DNA of 64,000 nucleotides from Ciona intestinalis (taxonomy: Eukaryota; Chordata; Ascidiacea; Phlebobranchia; Cionidae), in the NCBI RefSeq assembly GCF_000224145.3, contig NC_020168.2:806001-870000 (forward strand), read 5' to 3'. The notes below the pieces were generated by a model. The model had not been told where the DNA came from, did not search any database, and was given only the letters and a program-made list of their open reading frames with translations. A program made the position numbers and the translations under genes. Shown here piece after piece: positions 11,076 to 20,247 of this stretch (positions are counted from its first letter, which is position 1; every line of letters starts with the position of its first letter).

Positions 11076-14000
11076 CAACGGTCTATGAAAGTCGCGAGAA
11101 CAAGGTTTTATAATTCCCCGAATGTTTTTTGTTTACTACCAAAATGTAGGAAAAAATAGAATTAAAATGTGTCCCATCTTCCCCCATCCTACTATATAAT
11201 ATTTTATCCTTGCGTGCATGCGAAACAACGTCAGTCGTTACAACACTAGTGATCTGTTTCATACATCTTGTGCCCGCATTTTTTTGTAATGTATGGCTGA
11301 CTTAGACAACCCATAAGGCCACAGGATTGAAGATTTACGATATAGTTAATATAACAAGTTCCCACCTAAACACTGCAGCAACCCAGTATAAGTTGATGTG
11401 AACTTATATATGAGATGTTTGGTCACAGCGCTCACTGACTTTAGGTAATGACCGTCAAGATCAACTATTTCTCCAGGAAGAACATTATTTGCTTCAGTGA
11501 AAGCGATCGACTCCCCTTGGAAGCAAAAGCTCACGAGATTCGAGTTGTTTCCACAAACCTCTACCGGTTGCTGCAAACACCTCCCTTCAGGCCACTGTGG
11601 TTGCTGAACCGATACCGGCACCAACTTTCGGCCGTGTGTGATTTCTTGGAATTTCACGTAATGAGATTTTTCGTTGTATGCGTTTATACCGGAATTGGAG
11701 TCAACGGAATTTTCGTTCTCGGCTATTTCAGTTATGAAAGGTGCGCATGGTGTGCCACCCTCTCCTTCATATACAACTTCCATGAGCGCTTCGATCGCAG
11801 ATTTTAAACCGTGGACGGGAAATAAAGTTGCACTGCTCAGACCCTTGGTCACATACCACTGCTCTGGTCCGAACTGTCTTGTGGGGTCACCGGTAAACAC
11901 AGTGTTGTTGGGTGAATCCATTTTAACGCAGGCTTCCGCTTGTATTAAACGCAACATGGCGTGAGCGTAGAATCCTCCAATGGTGTAAACGTCCGCGATC
12001 TCAGGATTTTCCAGAAGTTCGGTCGCCGTTTGAAATAAGTAACGCCAATCGTTGCTGTCTTCTGTTTGAGCTTCATCCGCCTATATAGCATAACATTTGT
12101 TTTATCTTTTCGAATACAGTAAAAAAGATCAGAACTATTAAAACAAGAAAATTAGCAACAAAACTACAGTTGTTAAAAACGCGCTACGGGGAATGGCACT
12201 TAAGTAAAAGTGTCTATCAAAAGCGTGACTGCTATAAACCTACAACACAGTGTGAATTAACTCAATGAATTGTATTTAATTAAAATAATTACCGATACCG
12301 TGTCCAAGATGGAACGTAGAGAATCCGCCCTTCGTAGCCACACTGGACCAGAGCTGGCGTTTAGCCTTGAGAGTGTATCTGTATCGAATACAAGTTTTGC
12401 TGAATGACTACCAAGAATATACACCGGCTGATATATAGACGCCAAACCAGGGGTGGCGAGTTTACCATGGCCACCCCTGGTAATAACTGTATACTGCATT
12501 TATTAGTTTAAGTTATAGTTAATGATTTTGTACAACACTGTGTGTTTAACTACCACAACCACTCCGCTGAATTTATATAAGTTGGCGCCCATATGGTTGT
12601 TAATACAACGTACATGTATCGATTTTACTGACTGAAACAAACATTACATGCAGTCACCTGCGTAAAGGGTTTTTCCCTCAGTTTCAAAACTTTTCCAACG
12701 ACCGCCGGCATCTCCAGGTAGTCGAGCCCACATGAGGGCGACATTGTGCAATATTGTCATAACATTCGGGGAAGCTGGTTTCTCAATTTCCATGAAAACA
12801 TCTTTCACGATGGCGCGGGAAAAGGGGGCAATCGTTAATGTGATATCGGGGCGAATCTAAAAAGCAAATGGTAAACTATTGCTGTGTGTGTGAGATTAAA
12901 GGCAAATCATATATGGTAGGTTGGGGTAAGATGGTACATGCATGTTACACACTCTTTTACCGTCCCATTTAGTAGCAAACAAGAGTATTCACCAAATTAT
13001 TTAACGGCTCTGAAAGAGCGTTGTTACTTGTTAAAACACGATTAAGAATTATGGGATATCATGTATTTAGGTTATCTGCCTTACCCTACAGTACTATATA
13101 CAACCTCCTCGCGCGATAGTGTGACGTATTTACCTGGTAAAATCCCATTGAAGGTAGGGTGGTTGGGTAATCTGGCAACCAGAACGTATCTGTTGTGTTT
13201 GGTTTACCGCCAATTGAGTTAAGCACGTTTGCATTAAGAACCATATGGAGCATTTCCTCTGTAGATACGCTGTATGGAAGTTTGTTTATATATTCTGCAT
13301 TTCTGGTAAACTATATAGACACAATAACACGCGTACCTTTTCAGTATATTGTAAACTTCTTTAAACTTTTCACGCTTGAGAGATAACATGGCAGTCATAT
13401 AGGGGGGTATGGTGTACAGTTCGACCCATATTCCCATCTGGATTATGTTGCGGATTTCCTCCATTGTTTTGATGACTTTATTCGGCGTACCACACACAGC
13501 GTTGCGAGCCTCTATCATTTCACTGCAAAAATGTAGGGTGGATTAAAGGAATGAAATGAATGTAACTTATTGATCCTTGCGTGGTGGGCAACTGCAGTGT
13601 GTAAGCTGAGTGGGTAATTGTTTTTTGTGGAATATTTTTTATCAATGTACGACCCACAATTTTACCCATAATGAAACATTGTTTTGAGTTCATATAGAAA
13701 CTACTGCTGCCTTTTAGTTTTATGGAAGCAGTTACATACTCTCTCTTTGAACTTGTGGCATCCTCAGGTGTTCCATTCATCTCACATTCGAGCCACCTTC
13801 TTACGATTTCCGTCTTATCAGGTGAAAGGTCACGAGTGGTCGGCATGAAGTTGGGATGATTCCAGTCGTATTCAAACATCGACATATTGATCATACGTAG
13901 CTTAGATCTGTAAACATTTACATTAATTTTACATATAGTACTATGGTGTAAGTTGTATACCGTTAACATATAAAATACCATATTTTTTTATAAATAACAA

Positions 14001-17000
14001 CGCTAATTTAGGTTCGTGAGGATACAGTTATAGATCTGTAAAGTAAGCACAAACATAAAGATTGTAGAGCGTGGTGGTTCATATATATTTATATAACATT
14101 AGACATACCTTACATCGCCGACAGATCTTAGGTTTATAACATCATGTGTATGCATAACTGGGTAGAGATTGTAATAAAGTTGAAATATTGGCCGTATGTC
14201 CTTAGTCCAGCTTGGACAACGCTTTCTCATCACAGAAGCAGGTAACGACCTAAAGTAATATGGAACTAATAAGTATTAAGCGGCCACTATACAATGCTGT
14301 TAATATATCTGTAATTCACACAGGGTTTTGGGCAAGATACCTTACGGTGGTATCTGGGTACCCCAGTGAACAAAATTACATATAACTCGTTAACAGGTAG
14401 GCGGTTTATGAAACAGATCACCCGTATTATAACGACTGAATGTCGTTGCCCTATCACACTAAAATTAAATAAGTTCAATACATTGTTTGCCACCAACCCG
14501 AAAACTTTAAGCATGAAGCCAAACGTGAAACGAGTTGAAGTAAGATGACATTGTTTCCTTGCTGTAGCTTCCGTAACTGAAGACGAAGTGGCTGAACTGA
14601 AAGCTGCTCCATCCCCAATGCGAATCACTTTACCTTCAGGAGTCTTGTAAGATACGATCATACCAAGATGATAAACCTATAGTATAAACACGATTGTCAA
14701 TGATAATATAAATACGTTTTTAAAAATAAGCGTGTTTAACGAGTGTGGTTTTGTAGGCTATCATACGATTTTTTGTTTTAACGATTCATTAATCTTATAG
14801 CTACTATTAATCGAAGAGGGAAATAAAAGATATAATGTAAATAACTCCTTAACCCTGCAAAATAATAAAGCAAAGATGAGAAAGGAATTCTCAACTAACC
14901 GACAGCGGTTGTTATGACAACACGGAAGTAGGTTCAATTATAGCAGAAGAACTAACCTGGCCGTCCATTCCGCAACCACGTGGGTTGCCTGGGTTACTGA
15001 CTGCTTTTATTGTAAGATTTGCATTTCCATTTACATCGGTAAGTATTGAACCGCTGGATAACTGGAGGGCTGAACGTGGTCGGCCAACGTAAGGCGAACA
15101 AGGTGTCGACTGAAACAAACGTAGCGTGTAAAGTAAAAGTGTAGTACTGTGAGATAAGATGGACACCGTTAGCACGTAATATTCCATATTTCCTAATCGT
15201 GATTTAGCAATTAACAACGCTCTTTTAGAGTCCTAAGGATGTGCGGTTATGCGATTATAGGCAAACATTCTTTCTTTATTACCAAATGGGGCGATAAAGT
15301 AAAACGAAAAATGAATGCCTATGCTCCATGTTCGACTTACTTTTGTACCAGAGCAAGTATCTTGTCCCGCTGTTTGCTTCATAACCATCAAACTCATATC
15401 AGCGCCTTCCAAGGGACGGCCAAACGATGACGCAACCGTTTCAATATTCCATGTCTCACCACGACTTAAACGTTTTGTAAAACCTCCAGTTGGCTGAAAG
15501 AATGAATGAAAGTATCTTATATTTGTCCTAGCGTGGCGGGACATCGACAGTGGTTATGCAATGGGTGTTTTGTTTCATACACCTTGTGCCAGTATACGAG
15601 TTACCACATATGTAACTTTGTGTGGGAATCTTTTAGACAATGTTTTTTTTTTTCTTTGGGCGATATTTTTCATTATGCTTGGCTGATAATTTAAAGTTGG
15701 ACAACCGATAAGTGAACACTGGTTTGGAGCAATTGCCAGTATGTGTATATTGCCCCAAAACACACACGCCTAGAATAGGTTAAATGTGCAAGATTAAAAC
15801 TTAAAATAAGTAAGTTCTAGTTCCTAATGTTTACTTTAAAATTGATTCCAGCTTCATCCTCAAGAGCTAAAATCTGGCAATTCGGTTTAGCTTTATGTGT
15901 TGTTGACGTGCAGTATTTTGGAAGTAAGTCACACAGTTTGTAACTATGCCGGTGTGTTTGTGGGTGTAAAGTAGTTCGATCTATCAACCCGATCCTCGTG
16001 GTTGCCAAAGCGTGAGAGAGGCCGTTCTTATGAATGTTGAGTTCAACTAGTCCGCCCAGAATGGTGTACCTTGATATATATCATGTTATAATGTTTGATT
16101 TGAATTAATGTAGTAGGGTGGGGAAGATTGGACCCCTTTGGCACATAACAATTATCAACAGTTTGCTGTGGGAATCGTCCAAAGGATACGGTTTTATGAT
16201 TCTTTAGATTTTCTTTGTTTGCTACCAAATGAGACGCGAAAATAGAACGTAAAAGTGTACCATCTTGACATATAAGTTCAGATATACTTTTAAAAAGAAC
16301 ATTTTTATTTCGTTAAATTTTTCATATCCCTTACCATGTACTTCCATTTTGAATATAACTCAGAGTCCCACGGTCTGTCAAACGAACAGTTTTAATGCCA
16401 TCGCATTCATTTGTATATCTTTTGCAATCGACGACTTTACAAATTTCAGGATTTGGCAAGACGATTACGTCAACGTATTTTAGTTGGTTCTTGAGCTTAA
16501 AATTTCCCTTTTTGTCCGACTTGACGAAGCTAGACAGATCTAAAACAATTCTCTTTCGAAACAAGAACGAGTTACTTATGAATCGTGTGTGATTATCTTA
16601 ACTACTGTTTTAACAAACCTGTAATTTTTCATTCACAAACAGAGGAATCTCGTAAGCAAAATGTTGTTTTCCTTTCATAGGACGAAGAACCCGGCCACCG
16701 TATACTTTGCGCGGATCGTTCTGTGACGTCATACCTATCGTACCTACAAGTCTCCCGCCTTTGCTATGAACGTTGCTGCATGCAGAACGAAATATTTAGG
16801 CATTTAGAACGGTGGGGTAAGATGGCCCATGTTGTCATCCTATTTTCTAGTCACATTTTGTAGTAAAGTGGGATTATTTTTAGAATTTTATAACCGCTTC
16901 CACACAACTCTAAAAGAGCGTTGTTAAAAATCACGATTACAAAATGTAGGTTTGCTAACAGTATCCTATATCTTATATGCCACTAGTAAATCGCAGTATA

Positions 17001-19083
17001 AGTACTTACAACAAATCCATTGCGAAAGAAATAGAAAGGCTTGTAGCGTTGCGAAACATATGCTGGTAGTAAATATCCAACCATTCTACGTTTATCAGCT
17101 TGCTCTTAATACTGGCCATGTTTGCCAAATCACCTCCGTGTCTATAAAAGAATGGAATTGAATGTAACTTGTTTTTTATTCTGGCGCGGCAACTACAGTT
17201 ATTATAACACGGATATTCTGTTTCATACACCTTGCGCCGGCTTACGATTTATCAAGTATGTTAAAGTTTTTATATATACCCAACAATCCGTTGTACGATC
17301 TGCCGACTTGGTCCGTTTTCCATTAGCGCCACAAAGACACCGTCAACTTGGATCTTATACCCTATAACTTCTGGTGAGTTCATCCAGTCGTTGTCAAGGT
17401 CGACCATTCGTCCAGCGTTTGTACCTGAATATTGTAAGCCATACATTACCAAAGAATCACCCCCCCCCCCAAAAAAAAAAAATTATCAAAAAGTTAAATA
17501 GGTGGTAACTCATAAGCAGACACGAGATGTATGAAAAAACACTCGTGTTATAACGACTGTCGTTGCCCGCCACGCGAAGCTGGTGAATGTTGCTGATTAT
17601 GTATTTCGTAGCACTTGATCGGTATTCATACCTGTTATTTTCCTTGTAACTAAAAGGTCAAGGTTTGTACATGATTTTCCAGAAGCTCTACACACTGACG
17701 TTACTGCAGTTTCATAAAAATCAAAATGACCGTTTCCCATTGGGTTGTGCGAAGATCTTGAGAAACGATACTTGGGATTTCCATGTTTCTGCGTGAAGTA
17801 CAATATCTGCATAATAATGCGCTACCAACTATACAGTGTTGGTTGTATGTTCTGTTAGTACACACTCCAACCAAATTCTCCTTATGGGTTGTTTAAATTG
17901 CCAGCCATACGTTACAAAAAGAGAGAAAAATATACCAAAAATCAATCACCTACAAAGTTGTATATAGATAGTAACTCGTAAGCGGGCACGAGGTGTATAA
18001 AAAAACAGAACAACCGCGTTATAACTACTGTTGCTGCGCCGTCACGCAAGGATAACATAAAATACATTTATTTATATATAGGTGTTATAGTATAGGATGG
18101 GGTAAGATGGGTGAATGGAACATATTTTCACTCTTTTTGTTCCTATTTGGTAGTTAACAGTCAATATTTACACAACTAAATAACCGCATTCTCAGGACCA
18201 TAAAATAGCGTTGTTTATTGCTCGATACAAGACTAGTATCCCATCTTACCCCACGGGAATATACATTTTAACTTTCGATTCGAAATAGAAATTATTACCG
18301 AATAAGTCGGAGATGCTGATTCCCCTCTGCCGGTGCTGAAAGTGGGACTAAAGTACTTGGTATTAAAGTAACACCGGTTGTTATTATTAGTCGGGCTGTC
18401 GACCACATATTTTCCTTTGAAGTGAAAACGCGGTACGTCGAGGTATGCTGGAGAAAGAAAAGAAATTAAATAAAGCTTTATTTTTACATTTACAACGCCA
18501 AAGCTACAACGTTTGATTAATTATGAAACTATGTATAGTACTGTGGGGGAAGATGGGACACGTTTAGCACATAATATCTAAATGTCCTGATCGTGCTTTA
18601 AACAATTAACAACGGTCTATAGGAAGTCGTGAGGATCCTTTCATATTTCTTTGAATGAACTTTGTTTATTACCAAATGAAACGAGAAAATAGATTGAAAC
18701 AGTGTCTCATCTTCTCCCACCCTATAGTCCACGTTAACATTCTTTCAAAACAAAATTTGTAAAGGCATCATAGTACATATTTTACATACACGGGCAAATT
18801 AGTTTGTTGCAGGGTCGTTGCTGGACTTTCGGTCCGTCACACATTGAGTCCGAATAAAACTGACATGCCCTGGTCCTGGTTTGATGGCCAATGTCACAGG
18901 ACACACTACATGCCCCCCACGGGCTCCAATGTCCCCAGTAATCCCTCGTTAACGAGGTCGCCTTGGCACCTGCAACAAAAAATGTCTCCGTATTTGCAGC
19001 GCGTAAAAAATGTACCGAAATTCACGCGGTTTACCTTGCCACAGGAGAGTAGTGAGAACAAAGCCAACTGTCAGTCGTAACAT
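10727..19083 (-). CDS. Secreted TSP1-fused VioB/RebD-like (iminophenyl-pyruvate dimer synthase family) protein
   Basis: Twenty exons in transcript order: 19035-19083, 18790-18969, 18299-18447, 17632-17806, 17280-17424, 17010-17141, 16619-16775, 16335-16552, 15835-16069, 15341-15493, 14957-15109, 14498-14676, 14109-14249, 13740-13907, 13337-13522, 13134-13269, 12658-12856, 12293-12399, 11366-12080, 10727-10941. They total 3792 nt, 1263 residues. A signal peptide (MLRLTVGFVLTTLLW) is followed by one TSP1 repeat (WSPWGACSVSC, residues 31-75). The rest tracks bacterial VioB from its start: LDVPRFHFKG (79-88), MGNGHFDF, VGTIGM, GGRVLRP, IVLDLSSFV, FMPTTRDLSPDK. The ferritin-like part follows, with WVELYTIPPYM (Glu779), EEMLHM (Glu812, His815), EGEGG (1059-1063) and EKSHY (Glu1091, His1094). 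VioB, RebD and StaD couple two oxidised tryptophan-derived molecules in violacein and indolocarbazole synthesis. Bacterial members are ~1000 residues. The ends of exons 8, 12 and 18 are least certain. Activity in an animal is inference. Confidence 0.85.
11000..11197 (+). mobile_element. MITE copy (forward), near 3' end of the VioB-like gene
   Basis: Full-length element between exons 19 and 20 of the VioB-like gene (left end ATAGTGGGGTGGGGGAAGATG, right end CATCTTCCCCCATCCTACTAT). Its left ~75 bp is also present at 10111-10186, where the assembly gap cuts it. This shows that the haplotype repeat includes the element. Confidence 0.85.
11205..11300 (-). mobile_element. SINE-family fragment (reverse)
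   Basis: ACGTCAGTCGTTACAACACT and CTGTTTCATACATCTTGTGC match the family's conserved blocks. It abuts the MITE at 11000. Confidence 0.55.
12912..13100 (-). mobile_element. MITE copy (reverse) in a VioB-like gene intron
   Basis: GGTAGGTTGGGGTAAGATGG ... TTACCCTACAGTACTATATA with the reversed interior (AAAACACGATTAAGAATTATG). It fills most of the intron between exons 16 and 17. Confidence 0.75.
15142..15333 (+). mobile_element. Diverged MITE copy (forward)
   Basis: Starts TAGTACTGTGAGATAAGATG and keeps the CCTAATCGTGATTTAGCAAT and AACAACGCTCTTTTAGAGTC blocks. This is the second sequence subtype, with AACGCTCTTTTAGAG in place of AACGGTCTATGGGAG. It lies in the intron between exons 10 and 11 of the VioB-like gene and ends beside exon 10. 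Confidence 0.65.
15499..15735 (-). mobile_element. SINE-family copy (reverse), long
   Basis: Begins with a GAATGAATGA tail, then has the conserved GGGACATCGACAGTGGTTAT, TTTCATACACCTTGTGCCAG and GAGTTACCACATATGTAAC blocks. It runs on to the GGAGCAATTG segment near the family's middle. Confidence 0.65.
16110..16272 (+). mobile_element. MITE copy (forward), internally shortened
   Basis: TAGTAGGGTGGGGAAGATTG at the left, with GGATACGGTTTTATGATTCT and TTTGCTACCAAATGAGACGC inside. The TTTAAACAATTA segment is shortened and the right end is degraded. In the intron between exons 8 and 9 of the VioB-like gene. Confidence 0.65.
16808..16985 (-). mobile_element. MITE copy (reverse)
   Basis: Starts GGTGGGGTAAGATGGCCCAT and carries AACTCTAAAAGAGCGTTGTT (second subtype). 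In the intron between exons 6 and 7 of the VioB-like gene. Confidence 0.65.
17150..17255 (-). mobile_element. SINE-family fragment (reverse)
   Basis: AATGTAACTTG, CTACAGTTATTATAACACGG and CTGTTTCATACACCTTGCGC, in the intron between exons 5 and 6 of the VioB-like gene. A plus-oriented relative lies at about 17500-17590. Confidence 0.55.
18086..18264 (-). mobile_element. MITE copy (reverse)
   Basis: Left end TATAGTATAGGATGGGGTAA, right end CATCTTACCCCACGG. In the intron between exons 3 and 4 of the VioB-like gene, just after a plus-oriented SINE-like piece (about 17880-18060). Confidence 0.7.
18534..18727 (+). mobile_element. MITE copy (forward)
   Basis: TAGTACTGTGGGGGAAGATG ... CTCATCTTCTCCCACCCTAT with all interior blocks. 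In the intron between exons 2 and 3 of the VioB-like gene. Confidence 0.8.
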
Positions 19084-20247
19084 CGATTGCGAAAATAAAT
19101 TACTTTTTTGCTGTAAACAGTAAATATAAACAAACCTCAAAATTCCTTCATTTATAACAAAATGAAACAGCGTTAAAATGTTTAAATCAGAATGCGAAAT
19201 GAATAATTTATTAGCAGAACATTAATTACCAATGACGCGTACACTGCAGGAACCTCTTTATATTGTTAAAAATACTAATCGCCTCTCTAACCTCATCTGG
19301 TTTATTAATTAATTTCTAAATATTAAAGATTCTAAATATTAAAACAACGAAATATCCTAAATGCGTATCTTTACTTTGTTTCGTTTGCCATCAAGCAATC
19401 TGTATACATGCATAATAGAAATCGTTGCTATATCTTGCAGCCAATCATTGAAGTTCTAACTATTATTTCACTGCGCTAAAATAAGCAGTAGCTCTGTTAT
19501 AAATTAACACGTAAATATGTCTTATTTATCCACCCCAACAAAATCTACATTTGTTAATACTTATATTTATGCGCATAAACCTGTATAAGCAATGAACCTA
19601 TACATAAAACATTTATACGAACGCGAGTCTACCTTTCCGCGCGCATAACTCATACAATATAATACTTCTGGCTAGCAATTGCCATATGCTGATTATTTCC
19701 TCTATGCGCAGTTGTGCTGAGAGACGAAACAAAGACATTTTACACCGAAATTGACGTATCTTATAAAAACAAACAAAGAACTCCGTAAAGGATGAGATTT
19801 CAGGCTAATGTATACCGATAAGCAATAAGGCGGATGCAGCAGAAATGATATCGGTAAAAACGTGATGTGTATACGTTGGTTGTTAGTAGATAAATCTTGC
19901 GTATATTTCGTAACAGTTTGATTACGGAAGTAATTTGGTGGTGGTTCGATCGCGATTCATACCTTGGTACTGCTGATGGTACCTATAATGTATGTAGGGT
20001 ATTAATATTATGAGACTTATTAGTTAGAGTGTGTGGCCGATTAAGTAGGGAAAGAAAATAAATCGATTCTTTTCCAATAAATATATCCGATTTGGTCTTT
20101 CCAGGATTCAAGGAGATTAATTACTCTGAGAATTTGTAAAATTGGGCAAGTAAGTGATCCATAAAAGTTATGACACGACCTATAGCATGGACAGAGATTA
20201 CTATTCCACTATATTGATATCTCGTAGTGGACCGTGGTTAGAAAATA
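19084..20247. other. Intergenic region between the VioB-like gene start and the opsin stop
   Basis: Holds the VioB-like promoter and leader (right of 19083 on the plus strand) and probable opsin 3' UTR. It is AT-rich with no exon, MITE or SINE copy that I can support. Confidence 0.5.

Noticed and set aside
11448-11964. Plus-strand ORFs of 96-119 codons
   Set aside because: Antisense shadows of the 715-nt coding exon of the VioB-like gene.
17460-17484. Run of C followed by run of A
   Set aside because: Simple homopolymers next to a SINE body, with no further structure; likely slippage or a retroposon tail.
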